DNA of 64,000 nt from Streptomyces sp. YS415 (GTDB lineage: Bacteria > Actinomycetota > Actinomycetes > Streptomycetales > Streptomycetaceae). The stretch lies in NCBI RefSeq assembly GCF_023544665.1, contig NZ_JAMJFL010000009.1, positions 124,001 to 188,000 on the forward strand. Direction: 5' to 3'. The translations under genes were made by a program, and so were the position numbers. Of the stretch, positions 19,345 through 28,203 are shown in pieces. How positions within the stretch are numbered: position 1 is the stretch's first letter; every line of letters starts with the position of its first letter. Below the pieces are notes generated by a model. It saw nothing but the letters and a program-made list of their open reading frames with translations, did no database searches and was not told the DNA's origin.

Positions 19345-21045
19345 TCAGCCGGTCACCTTGATGTCCATGACCCTGCCGCGCCACTTGCCGTCGTCGGCCT
19401 GTATCGGCAGCTCGGTCAGCCACACCAGCAGGTACTGGGAGTTGAGGCTCTTGCCCGGCTTGAGCGTCACCGTCGTGCCCGAGCCCTCGGCGACCTTGGC
19501 GTAGCTCTCCAAGGACGTCGGCATCACACTGGTGCCGCCGGAAGCGGCACGGAGCTCGACGGATGTACTGCCCATGAAGGAGACGGTCACCTTGCCGACC
19601 CGCTGGGCCTTGCCGAGGTCGAGGATGACGCCGACGCCCGGCTTCAGGTTCCCCAACTTGGCGCTGCCGTAGTAGCTGGTCTGCCAGAACGACGTGGGGT
19701 CGGCGTCGTAGACCTTGTGCACGTCCCCCGGGTACTCCGAACCGTCGCTGCCGAGCGGGTCGAAGTCGTGCGCGTCCTGGATGGCGATCGGTTTGCCTGC
19801 CACCGGCTTCTTCGGGCTCTTGTCGTCCCCGTCGGTCGTCTGCGTCTGGTTGCTGTCCTCCGCCTTGTTGCCCTGGTCCATGAGGGCGTCCGCCAGCTGC
19901 CAACTGCCCAGGCCCAGCGCGGCGATGAGCAGCGCCGAGACGGCCCATTTGAGGGCCCTGCCGGTGCGGCTCTGGAGCGGGGGCGGCGGGGTGGGGACCG
20001 GCTGGGTGACGCCCGGGTGGGGCGACGGGCGGCCGTAGGTGCCCTGCTGGTACGTCGTGCGCTGGTAGTCCGGCGGTGCTGTGAACGCCGGCTCCGGCGG
20101 GCGGATGCGGGGCATCTCGCTGACCGCCTTGACCAGTTCCTCCGGCGTGGTGCACGCCGACTCGTGGCGGGAGGCCGTCGCACCGTCATTGACGAGCGCG
20201 CGCATGGCCAGCTCCGACAACCCCCGGTGCACGCCCGCCCGCACCTGGTCCGGCGCGATCAGACCGACGTCCTTGGGCAGCCCGGACAGACCGTAGGCGT
20301 CGCTCTCGTACGGCCAGCGCTGAGTGAGCGCCGCGTACAGGAGCGCCCCGATCGCCTCGGTGTCGGCGCGCTGCGGGGTCTCCGAAGTGATGCCGCGCAG
20401 CGCGGCGTTGACGGCCAGTCCGCGGATGCGCCACTGGCCGGTCGAGGTACGCAGCACCGCGTTGGGGTTCAGCCGCAGATGCGCGAGGCCCTCCCGGTGT
20501 GCGGCGGCCATGGCGGCGGCGACCTGGGAGACCATCTGGTAGCCGTCGTACGGCTCCAGCGGGCCGGCGGAGAGCAGGGCGGTCAGCTCGGTGGCGTCGG
20601 GCAGCCACTCGTGGACGACGTAGACGACGTCGTTCTCCTCCACGGCGTCCAGCACCTGGACGAATCGCGGGTCGCCGAGCAGCGCGGAGGAGCGGGCGGC
20701 GGCCAGCACGGAGCGGGCCCGTGAGTGGTCCGCGGGCAGGATGTGGACGCCGACGGCACGCCGCAGCTTCTCGTCCACCGCACGCCAGCTGCTGAACCCG
20801 TCCAGACGGGTGACGCACTCCTCCAGCCGGTAGCGTCTGGCGAGCTTGTGACCGCTGTGCAGTTCGGGTGGTGAGGCCTTCTCGGAACCCTCGGTCCCGC
20901 CACTCCCCTGTGCCTCGTCGGTGTCCGTGTCCCGCTCCCGATTCTGGGCCACCCCGTCGGCCGTGGACTGGTCCGCCTGAGCGGTCAGCGGCTCGTCGCC
21001 ACTGTTGTCTGCCACGTCGACGGCAGCCGTGCTCCGTTCCGCCAC
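19345..21045 (-). CDS. Membrane pseudokinase with extracellular discoidin-like domain
   Basis: 566 residues from GTG 21045 (GGAG upstream; the frame extends to 21126 without support). A Ser/Thr-rich N-terminus (1-65) is followed by a kinase-like fold (72-~310) with degenerate catalysis: the ATP-binding Lys is His101, HRD-x-K-x-x-N reads HLRLNPNA (189-196) and DFG reads RGL (208-210). A Pro-rich segment, one membrane helix (366-386) and a C-terminal beta-rich domain (~425-566, like a carbohydrate-binding discoidin fold) follow. In mycobacteria the same pseudokinase-TM-extracellular module is fused to MviN/MurJ; here it is a separate gene next to murJ. It probably regulates lipid II flipping through FHA-type partners, which is inference. 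Confidence 0.85.
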   Translation of the reverse strand: MAERSTAAVDVADNSGDEPLTAQADQSTADGVAQNRERDTDTDEAQGSGGTEGSEKASPPELHSGHKLARRYRLEECVTRLDGFSSWRAVDEKLRRAVGVHILPADHSRARSVLAAARSSALLGDPRFVQVLDAVEENDVVYVVHEWLPDATELTALLSAGPLEPYDGYQMVSQVAAAMAAAHREGLAHLRLNPNAVLRTSTGQWRIRGLAVNAALRGITSETPQRADTEAIGALLYAALTQRWPYESDAYGLSGLPKDVGLIAPDQVRAGVHRGLSELAMRALVNDGATASRHESACTTPEELVKAVSEMPRIRPPEPAFTAPPDYQRTTYQQGTYGRPSPHPGVTQPVPTPPPPLQSRTGRALKWAVSALLIAALGLGSWQLADALMDQGNKAEDSNQTQTTDGDDKSPKKPVAGKPIAIQDAHDFDPLGSDGSEYPGDVHKVYDADPTSFWQTSYYGSAKLGNLKPGVGVILDLGKAQRVGKVTVSFMGSTSVELRAASGGTSVMPTSLESYAKVAEGSGTTVTLKPGKSLNSQYLLVWLTELPIQADDGKWRGRVMDIKVTG

Positions 21046-21162
21046 CGTCGCTCCTGCCTCCCCATTCGTTGGGCGCTCCAGACGCCGAAACCAATTGTGC
21101 CCACAGTCCGCCGCAATGCACGACACGCGGTGGCGGACGATGGTTGTGCGCGTACCCCCGCC

Positions 21163-23421
21163 TCAGCGCCCCAGACGCCCGCGGACCATGCCGACCAGCG
21201 AGTTCAGCTCCTCGATACGCATCTTGCGGGCGAGGACGAAGAACATCCCGAGCAGGACGGCTCCGCCGACCACCAGGGCGGCGAAGGAGCCGAGAGCGCC
21301 CTGGCCGAGGCTCTGGGCGATGCCGTAGCAGGCCGCACCGCTGAGCAGCGCGGCCGGGATCGAGGCGATGCCGAGCCTCGCGTACGTCCGCATCACCCGT
21401 GCGCCGTCCAGGTCGCCGCCCAGCTTCTTGCGCAGCCGGGACCAGGCGACGCCGACGCCGATCGCGTAGGCCAGGCCGTACGAGGCGGCCATGCCGACGA
21501 CGGCCCAGCGGGCCGGGAGGACGAAGAAGCAGACGGCCGAGGCGAGCGCGTTGACGGCCGCCACGATGACCGTGTTGTAGAAGGGGGTCCGGGTGTCCTC
21601 GTAGGCGTAGAAGGCCCGCAGCACCACGTACTGCACGGAGTACGGGATCAGGCCGAGGCCGAAGGCCATCAGCATGAAGCCCATGTTGGTGGCCTCGCTG
21701 GTGCCCGAGGTGCCGAACATCAGCGTGCACATCGGGATGCCGAGGGCCACGAATCCGAAGGCGATGGGGACGATGGCGACCGCCGTCGTCCGCAGGCCCT
21801 GGGAGATGTCGTCGCGGACGGCACCGCGGTCACCCTCGGCCGCCGAGCGCGACAGGCGCGGCAGCAGCGCGGCCATCAGCGAGACGGTGATGATGGCCTG
21901 CGGCAGGCCCCAGATCAGCTGGGCGTTGGCGTAGGCGGCGAAGCCGGTTCCGTCGACGGCGGCGTTGACACCGGCGGCGGTGGACAGCTGGGTGACGACG
22001 AGCGCGCCCGCCTGGTTGGCCAGGACGAACAGGATCGTCCACTTGGCGAGCATCGCCGCCTTGCCGAGACCGTGGCCCTTCCAGTCGAAGCGCAGCCGCG
22101 GCCGGAACCCCGTCTCGCGCAGGTAGGGGATCATCGCCAGGGCCTGGACGACCAGGCCGAGCAGCACACCGATGCCGAGGAGCCGCTGGCCCTCCGGCGG
22201 GATGCTGGTGACCGCCATGCCGGAGCGCTCCGCGGTGCCGTACACCCAGAGGAACATTCCGAGGGTCACGATGATGACGACGTTGTTCAGGACCGGCGTC
22301 CACATCATCGCGCCGAACCTGCCGCGGGCGTTGAGGATCTGGCCCATCACCACGTGGACGCCCATGAAGAAGATCGAGGGCAGGAAGAAGCGGGTGAAGG
22401 TGACCGCCACGTCGTTGGCAGCGGGGTCGTTGGCGACCTTCGTCGACAGGGCGGCCACCAGGTACGGCGCGGCGACCATCGCGAGGGCGGTGAGAGCCGC
22501 GAGCGCCACCATCACCAGCGTCAGCAGACGGTTCGCGTAGGCCTCGCCGCCGTCCTCGTCGTTCTTCATGGCGCGCACCAGCTGCGGCACGAAGACGGAG
22601 TTGAGGCCGCCGCCGACGGTCAGGATGTAGATCATCGTGGGCAGCTGGTAGGCGACCTGGAAGGTGTCACCGAGCAGGCCCACACCGAGGGCCGACACGA
22701 TCATCGCCGAGCGGATGAACCCGGTGAGCCGGGACACCATCGTGCCCGCCGCCATCACCGCGCTCGACTTCAGCAAGCCCCCCGCCTTTCCGCCCGTCCT
22801 CGCAGCGGGCACCGGAACCGGCTCGGCCGGCGGCGGTACGGGCGCGGTGCCCAGGTTCATGGTCGCGTCGGCCGCGGGCGGGGCGGGCGGCTGCTGGTAC
22901 TGCGCGGGCTCCGGCGCCTGGCCCGGCACCGACGGCTGCTCGTACGGCGCGGTGCCGCCCTGCTGCTGGTCCCTGAACAGGTGCGCGAAGGCGTCGGGCT
23001 CGTGGCGCTCGTCGGAGGAGTGCGTGACCAGGTCGTCCACGCCCACGTACTGCGTGGTGCGCGGGTCGTCGCCGTACGGCAGGTACTGGGTGGCGCCGTC
23101 CGGCTCGGGCGCCGGGGTCTGCGCCCATACGTTCGGGTCGGGGGCGTACGGGGACTGCTGGGGCGGGGCGTACAGCGGCTGCTGCGGCCCGTGGCTGCCC
23201 GGGGGCGGCGGCGGGTGCGCGGCGCGGTCGTAGAGCGCCTCGGCGACCGGGTCCTGGGCCGACAGGTCCTGAGCCCGGTAGGGGTCCTGCTCGTAGGCGT
23301 CCTGGAGGTACATGTCCGCCGGGGGCTGCGGCGGTACCTGGCCGTGCTCGGGCGGCGGGCCCTCGGGGTAGCCCGAGCTGCCCGCGGCCTGGCCGCGGTC
23401 ACCGTCGTACGGCGCGTTCAT
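21163..23421 (-). CDS. murJ: Lipid II flippase MurJ (MviN)
   Basis: 752 residues. The first ~210 residues are Pro/Gln/Tyr-rich and cytoplasmic. The rest is the MOP-superfamily MurJ core with about 14 membrane helices, starting KSSAVMAAGTMVSRLTGFIRS and including GGGLNSVFVPQLV, the conserved flippase segments. It moves lipid II across the membrane for peptidoglycan synthesis. There is no fused kinase domain; that module is the next gene (19345-21045). ATG at 23421, 44 bases after the DUF6049 gene. Confidence 0.95.
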   Translation of the reverse strand: MNAPYDGDRGQAAGSSGYPEGPPPEHGQVPPQPPADMYLQDAYEQDPYRAQDLSAQDPVAEALYDRAAHPPPPPGSHGPQQPLYAPPQQSPYAPDPNVWAQTPAPEPDGATQYLPYGDDPRTTQYVGVDDLVTHSSDERHEPDAFAHLFRDQQQGGTAPYEQPSVPGQAPEPAQYQQPPAPPAADATMNLGTAPVPPPAEPVPVPAARTGGKAGGLLKSSAVMAAGTMVSRLTGFIRSAMIVSALGVGLLGDTFQVAYQLPTMIYILTVGGGLNSVFVPQLVRAMKNDEDGGEAYANRLLTLVMVALAALTALAMVAAPYLVAALSTKVANDPAANDVAVTFTRFFLPSIFFMGVHVVMGQILNARGRFGAMMWTPVLNNVVIIVTLGMFLWVYGTAERSGMAVTSIPPEGQRLLGIGVLLGLVVQALAMIPYLRETGFRPRLRFDWKGHGLGKAAMLAKWTILFVLANQAGALVVTQLSTAAGVNAAVDGTGFAAYANAQLIWGLPQAIITVSLMAALLPRLSRSAAEGDRGAVRDDISQGLRTTAVAIVPIAFGFVALGIPMCTLMFGTSGTSEATNMGFMLMAFGLGLIPYSVQYVVLRAFYAYEDTRTPFYNTVIVAAVNALASAVCFFVLPARWAVVGMAASYGLAYAIGVGVAWSRLRKKLGGDLDGARVMRTYARLGIASIPAALLSGAACYGIAQSLGQGALGSFAALVVGGAVLLGMFFVLARKMRIEELNSLVGMVRGRLGR

Positions 23422-23465
23422 GGTTACCCCACCTCATCGTCCCCGGCCCACCGGCCACGACATCC

Positions 23466-25826
23466 TCAACGGTCCACTCTCTCACCCGTTCCGGACGGGT
23501 CGGCGCTTTCCGCTGGGGTGTCCGCTGCCGGGTCACTCGGCTGCTCAAGGTCGCCTGCCCCAGGACCGGATCCGGACTCCTCCTCAGGACGGTCCTCGGG
23601 GTCCTCCGGGCTTTCCGGGGCGGCCGCGGTCTCGTCGGAACGGGTCTCCCGTGCCTCCCGGGCGGCCCGCTTGCGCTGGGTGTACATCCGGAAGCCGGCG
23701 AGGACCAGGAGGAGGAAGCCGCCGCCGATGACCAGCATCACTGTCGCGGTGAACTCGGTCACCCGTACATCGAACTTCACGGGATCGCCGTACTTCTGCC
23801 CGTCCTCGGTGTAGAGCTGGGCGATCACCTCGGCCTGGCCGTTGGCCTCGGCGGAGGTGGTGAACTTCACCGTCTGGCTGTGCCCGCCGGAGACCGTGAC
23901 CGGCTGCTCCTCGTAGGCGTCGCCGCCGATCTTCAGGCGCCTGGGGCTGGTCGAGGTGAGCCTCAGCACCAGGTTCTCGACGCCCTGGACCAAGTTGTTC
24001 TGCACGGTCACGGGGATCGTGGCGCTGCGGCCGGAAAGCTTCATCTCGGACTTCTCGATCAGTGTGACCCGTCGGGCCAGGGACCCCAGGTACACCTCCA
24101 CGTCGTCGCGGTACGCCGCCGCCTCGGTGGCGCGGCCACGCCACGACGTGGACATCTCGCGGTTCATGGCGCGGCCGAAGGGGGTCACGACCCGGGACTC
24201 GTCGCTGAGGATGACCTTGAACTTGCCGAGCTTGCTCTGGGTGGCCGCGATCTGTTCGAAGGCGGACCGCTGGAGTTCCTGCTTGCGCAGCGCGGAGGGG
24301 TAGGCGGACGCCGCCGGGACCTTGGTGGTGGCGCCCGGGTCCGGCTTGGCCGCGGCGGCCTCGGTGAGGTCCTGGGCCTCGGTCCAGCCGCCGCCCTGGA
24401 GCGCGGTCAGCGCCTCCGCCAGCGTCCGGGCCTGGCTGGCCGTCGGCATGCGCTGCGGGGCGACGACGATGCTGCGCTCCTCGTCCGTCTGGAGGTTCAG
24501 GGCCAGGCTCTGGGCCAGGAACCGCTGGACGGCGAGTGTCGAGGCGGACGCCCTCGTCATGTCGCCCTGGAACAGGGTCGACAGCCGGGCGTCCGCGACC
24601 ACCGCCGTCGTGCCGCCGCCGATGGGGCGGGCCGCGGAGGGCGTGTAGGTCAGGCCCGCCGTCTCGTCCAGGCTGTCGCTGCGCGCGATCACCTTGTCCG
24701 CCCCGGCGGAGGTGGCGACCTTCACGATGGACGGGTCCACGGCGCCGTCCACCGGCCAGGCGAAGTCGGTGGTCGGCTCCACGAGGAGGATCGAGCGGAC
24801 GGTGTCGGCGGCGACGTCGGTCGCCTCCTTGAGGTGGCCGAGCGAGCCGGTGACGGCCGTGCCGTTGTGGGCGAGGGACGCCAGGTCGGGGTCGGCGAAG
24901 GGCAGGGCGACGACCTCGTTGTCCGCCACCGCACCCTGGAGCCTGTCGAGCCAGCGCTTGGCGAGCTCCTGGTCGGCGCGGGAACCGGCGGTGGTGGTGT
25001 CGCCCTCGCCCTGGACGCGGTAGTTGCGGGTCATGGCGTCGACGGAGGCCAGCAGGTCCGGGTCGACCACCCAGGTCACGTCGAGATCCTTGCCGAGGGA
25101 GACCATCTGCTCCAGGCGGCCGCCCGGCGCCAGTTCCTTGGCGAGGTCGTCGTCGCGGAAGACCGGCGTCTGCGACTCGTTCGACCCCGTCTGCGCCGTC
25201 ATGTGGGCGGTGGAGATCAGCGGCCACAGCACGGTCGTCCTGGTCTCGGCGTCGGGCCCGTCGGGCTGCCACGGCAGGAAGGTCCGCTGGACGCCGAGCA
25301 CCTGGGGCCACGGTTGTGCGGGGGTCTGACCGGACAGGGAGACCGCGAACTGGTAGACGCCGTTGTCGCCCAGGTCCAGCTCGTCGACCGGCACGGAGAT
25401 GTTGAAGGGCTGGGAGACGCCCGGAGTGAGCTTGGAGAACTTCTCGACGTACTTTCCGCCGACCGGGGTCCCGTCGGTGCCCGGCTGGTGGCCGCTGGCC
25501 CTGGCGGCGGTGTCGATGCCGGAGCGGGTGTTCAGCTCCTGCCCCACGCGCAGGTCCACCTGGGCGCCGGTGACCGCCTGCTTGCCGGTGTTCGTCACCG
25601 TGCCGGACACGGTCAGCGTGTCGCCGTCCGTGGGGATGCTCGGGGTGAGGGAGTCCACCGAGACAGCGACGGTCTCGTCGATGTCGGCGGCCTGGGCGGG
25701 GGACGCGGCGGGCAGCTGGAGAAGCCCCGCCAGCAGGGGGGCACCGGCGAGCAGTGCCCCGGTGCGCCGCAGTCGCCGGCGGGCAGGTGAGGCACTGGTG
25801 CCCTGGAAGTCTGCCGCCTCGGCCAC
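23466..25826 (-). CDS. DUF6049 secreted/membrane protein
   Basis: 786 residues. A signal peptide (Arg-rich n-region, then GALLAGAPLLAGLLQLPAASPAQA) precedes a large extracellular region with beta domains (VSGTVTNTGKQAVTGAQVDLRV) and a C-terminal membrane helix (~TATVMLVIGGGFLLLVLAGF) before a short acidic Glu/Pro tail in the cytoplasm. It corresponds in position and type to mycobacterial Rv3909 beside mviN. Function is unknown, presumably cell-wall related. GTG at 25826 has only a weak ribosome site. Divergent from the nucleotidyltransferase gene. Confidence 0.85.
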   Translation of the reverse strand: MAEAADFQGTSASPARRRLRRTGALLAGAPLLAGLLQLPAASPAQAADIDETVAVSVDSLTPSIPTDGDTLTVSGTVTNTGKQAVTGAQVDLRVGQELNTRSGIDTAARASGHQPGTDGTPVGGKYVEKFSKLTPGVSQPFNISVPVDELDLGDNGVYQFAVSLSGQTPAQPWPQVLGVQRTFLPWQPDGPDAETRTTVLWPLISTAHMTAQTGSNESQTPVFRDDDLAKELAPGGRLEQMVSLGKDLDVTWVVDPDLLASVDAMTRNYRVQGEGDTTTAGSRADQELAKRWLDRLQGAVADNEVVALPFADPDLASLAHNGTAVTGSLGHLKEATDVAADTVRSILLVEPTTDFAWPVDGAVDPSIVKVATSAGADKVIARSDSLDETAGLTYTPSAARPIGGGTTAVVADARLSTLFQGDMTRASASTLAVQRFLAQSLALNLQTDEERSIVVAPQRMPTASQARTLAEALTALQGGGWTEAQDLTEAAAAKPDPGATTKVPAASAYPSALRKQELQRSAFEQIAATQSKLGKFKVILSDESRVVTPFGRAMNREMSTSWRGRATEAAAYRDDVEVYLGSLARRVTLIEKSEMKLSGRSATIPVTVQNNLVQGVENLVLRLTSTSPRRLKIGGDAYEEQPVTVSGGHSQTVKFTTSAEANGQAEVIAQLYTEDGQKYGDPVKFDVRVTEFTATVMLVIGGGFLLLVLAGFRMYTQRKRAAREARETRSDETAAAPESPEDPEDRPEEESGSGPGAGDLEQPSDPAADTPAESADPSGTGERVDR

Positions 25827-26024
25827 GCGCTCGCCCGTCCCTCGTCGTCGTCAGTGGTCGTCGGAATGTGCGTCCACGCATGGTAACGATGCGCGCTGAG
25901 GGGAAGTGCCGCGGACTGCGCCACAAGATCGGCTCGCGCTCCCCGGCTGTCCCGTATGTGCCCGTATAAAGGGGACCGGGTTTGTGCACGTTTAATGGAG
26001 GCGCTGGCGGCGGGTGCGGCCACG

Positions 26025-26041
26025 TACCCTCTTTTGTTGTG
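26025..26041 (+). promoter_or_regulatory. -10 box placed for a leaderless transcript of the nucleotidyltransferase gene
   Basis: TACCCT (26025-26030) lies 8 bases before the GTG at 26039, so transcription would begin at or next to the start codon. No Shine-Dalgarno sequence exists and the -35 is poor. Confidence 0.5.
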
Positions 26042-27487
26042 CCGAACGCCAACGAAGACAACCTCAGTGTCCTGAGCCAGGTGCAGCACCGCGCGGTGAG
26101 TGAACTGCTGCGGGTCGCGCCTGTCGCCGACGACCTCGCCCGCCGCTTCCAGGAGGCCGGGTTCTCACTCGCCCTGGTCGGCGGGTCGGTCCGGGACGCG
26201 TTGCTCGGCCGGCTCGGCAACGACCTCGACTTCACGACGGACGCCCGCCCCGAGGACGTCCTCACCATCGTGCGTCCCTGGGCCGACGCCGTGTGGGAGG
26301 TCGGGATCGCCTTCGGCACGGTGGGGGCGCAGAAGGACGGCTACCAGATCGAGGTCACGACCTACCGGTCCGAGGCGTACGACCGGACCTCGCGCAAGCC
26401 CGAGGTGTCGTACGGCGACTCCATCGAGCAGGATCTGGTCCGCCGTGACTTCACGGTGAACGCCATGGCCGTCGCGCTGCCGGAGAAGGAGTTCATCGAC
26501 CCGCACGGCGGTCTCGCCGACCTCGCGGAGCGTGTGCTGCGCACCCCGGGCACCCCCGAGGAGTCCTTCTCCGACGATCCGCTGCGGATGATGCGGGCCG
26601 CGCGGTTCGCGGCGCAGCTCGACTTCGAGGTGGCTCCCGAGGTCGTCACGGCCATGGAGGAGATGTCCGAGCGCATCGAGATCGTCTCGGCCGAGCGGGT
26701 GCGGGACGAGCTGAACAAGCTGATCCTCTCCACGTATCCCCGCAAGGGGCTGACGCTGCTCGTCGACACCGGCCTCGCCGAGCGGGTGCTGCCGGAGCTG
26801 CCGGCCCTGCGGCTGGAGAGCGACGAGCACCACCGGCACAAGGACGTCTACGAGCACACGCTGATCGTCCTGGAGCAGGCGATGGCCCTGGAGGAGAGCG
26901 GTCCCGACCTGACCCTCCGGCTGGCCGCGCTGCTGCATGACATCGGCAAGCCTCGCACCCGGCGCTTCGAGAAGGACGGCCGGGTCTCGTTCCACCACCA
27001 CGAGGTGGTGGGCGCGAAGATGACCAAGAAGCGTATGACGGCCCTGAAGTACTCCAACGACCTGGTGAAGGACGTCTCGCGGCTGGTCGAGCTCCACCTG
27101 CGCTTCCACGGCTACGGCACCGGGGAGTGGACGGACTCCGCGGTCCGCCGCTATGTCCGGGACGCGGGCCCGCTGCTGGACCGGTTGCACAAGCTGACCC
27201 GCTCGGACTGCACGACCCGCAACAAGCGCAAGGCCGCCACGCTCTCCCGGGCGTACGACGGCCTCGAGGAGCGGATCGCCCAGCTCCAGGAGCAGGAGGA
27301 ACTGGACGCGATCCGCCCGGACCTCGACGGCAACGACATCATGCAGATCCTGGGCGTCGGCCCGGGCCCGGTCATCGGTCGCGCCTACCAGCACATGCTG
27401 GAGCTGCGGCTGGAGCACGGCCCGATGGAGCGTGACGCGGCGGTGACCGCTCTCAAGGAGTGGTGGGCCGAGGAGGAGCAGGGCTGA
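26039..27487 (+). CDS. cca: CCA tRNA nucleotidyltransferase / poly(A) polymerase family
   Basis: 482 residues. The class II nucleotidyltransferase signature LVGGSVRDALLG (47-58) with DLDF (62-65), RRDFTVNAMA, and DDPLRMMRAARFAA are present; an HD hydrolase motif (LLHDIGKP, H300-D301) lies in the C-terminal half. The family either adds CCA to tRNA or poly(A) tails; S. coelicolor's origin-proximal homologue has been described with CCA activity, but I cannot decide from sequence. GTG 26039 (MPNANEDNLS) is preferred over an open frame to 25982. The mutT-like gene found next to it in mycobacteria is absent here. Confidence 0.92.
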   Translation: MPNANEDNLSVLSQVQHRAVSELLRVAPVADDLARRFQEAGFSLALVGGSVRDALLGRLGNDLDFTTDARPEDVLTIVRPWADAVWEVGIAFGTVGAQKDGYQIEVTTYRSEAYDRTSRKPEVSYGDSIEQDLVRRDFTVNAMAVALPEKEFIDPHGGLADLAERVLRTPGTPEESFSDDPLRMMRAARFAAQLDFEVAPEVVTAMEEMSERIEIVSAERVRDELNKLILSTYPRKGLTLLVDTGLAERVLPELPALRLESDEHHRHKDVYEHTLIVLEQAMALEESGPDLTLRLAALLHDIGKPRTRRFEKDGRVSFHHHEVVGAKMTKKRMTALKYSNDLVKDVSRLVELHLRFHGYGTGEWTDSAVRRYVRDAGPLLDRLHKLTRSDCTTRNKRKAATLSRAYDGLEERIAQLQEQEELDAIRPDLDGNDIMQILGVGPGPVIGRAYQHMLELRLEHGPMERDAAVTALKEWWAEEEQG

Positions 27488-27496
27488 GGTGTGAAA

Positions 27497-27528
27497 CGGG
27501 GTCATGTTTCACGTGAAACATGACCCCG
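27497..27528. terminator. 32-bp perfect palindrome with parS at its centre
   Basis: Arms CGGGGTCATGTTTCAC and GTGAAACATGACCCCG. It is just past the cca stop and would form a 16-bp stem in RNA on either strand. Confidence 0.6.
27506..27519. other. parS site 6 (perfect)
   Basis: GTTTCACGTGAAAC with T..A flanks, centre of the palindrome 27497-27528, in a convergent gap. Confidence 0.95.
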
Positions 27529-27538
27529 GGCGCGCGAG

Positions 27539-27570
27539 AGGGGCGGTGTTTCACGTGAAACACCGCCCCT
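27539..27570. terminator. Second 32-bp perfect palindrome with parS at its centre
   Basis: Arms AGGGGCGGTGTTTCAC and GTGAAACACCGCCCCT, 10 bases after the first palindrome, followed by TCGG. Confidence 0.6.
27548..27561. other. parS site 7 (perfect)
   Basis: GTTTCACGTGAAAC with T..A flanks, 42 bases centre-to-centre from site 6. Confidence 0.95.
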
Positions 27571-27581
27571 TCGGCTCGAGC

Positions 27582-27611
27582 GAAGGACTACTTGGCGAAG
27601 GACTACTTGGC
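27582..27611. repeat. 15-bp tandem duplication at the end of the LppU-like gene
   Basis: GAAGGACTACTTGGC occurs twice in a row. On the minus strand it duplicates the last codons and stop, so the gene stop is followed by SFAK and a second stop in frame. Confidence 0.9.
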
Positions 27612-28079
27612 CGTGTAGTCCGACAGGCAGAGGGTGAAGTCGTCGCTGCCGCCGGTCTCGGTGTACTCCGAGTACTTCGTGCGGTCGCAGCCGGCCGTGG
27701 TGCCGTCCTTCTTGTCCTCGACCTTGTAGGCGGCCTTGGAGTCGCTGCAGTCCACGACCTCCAGGCCCGGGTCGGTCGTGCTGTCCGGGTCCGAGATGCT
27801 CATGCAGTCCCCGACCTTCGCCGTGTTCGCGTCGTCCCGGCTCGCTATGAAGCCGCCGACGACCACCGAGACGACGGCCACACCGATGACGATGTTCTTG
27901 ATCGTCTTGAAGCTGAGCTTGCGGCGGGGCTGCTCCGGCGGGACCGGCGCGTAGGGGGCCGCACCCTGCTGCGGGAAGCCCGGCTGCTGCGGGTACGGAG
28001 CCTGCCCCTGGGGCTGGGCGTACGGGTTCTGGCCCTGCTGCGCGAACGGGTTCTGGCCCTGGGGCGGCGGAGTGGTCAC
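27603..28079 (-). CDS. LppU/SCO3897-like membrane-anchored protein
   Basis: 158 residues from GTG 28079. The first ~55 residues are Pro/Gln/Gly/Tyr-rich, then KTIKNIVIGVAVVSVVVGGFIAS is a membrane helix, and an extracellular domain with four Cys (GDCMSI, VVDCSD, AGCDRT, TLCLSD), likely two disulfides. There is no lipobox, despite the family name. Function unknown. It is convergent with cca and its 3' end carries a 15-bp tandem duplication. It follows the MFS gene by 124 bases on the same strand (reading 5' of MFS's 3' end). Confidence 0.8.
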   Translation of the reverse strand: MTTPPPQGQNPFAQQGQNPYAQPQGQAPYPQQPGFPQQGAAPYAPVPPEQPRRKLSFKTIKNIVIGVAVVSVVVGGFIASRDDANTAKVGDCMSISDPDSTTDPGLEVVDCSDSKAAYKVEDKKDGTTAGCDRTKYSEYTETGGSDDFTLCLSDYTAK

Positions 28080-28203
28080 TTTGGGGGTCCCCCTAAGAAC
28101 ATGGGTGGTGGCGCGGCCGGAGCGCGCGTAAGACCCACGTAAGTTATCGGGCCCCACTGACACACCAGTAGCCAGGAGGGGCTCTGTGGCATTGATGTGA
28201 CAC

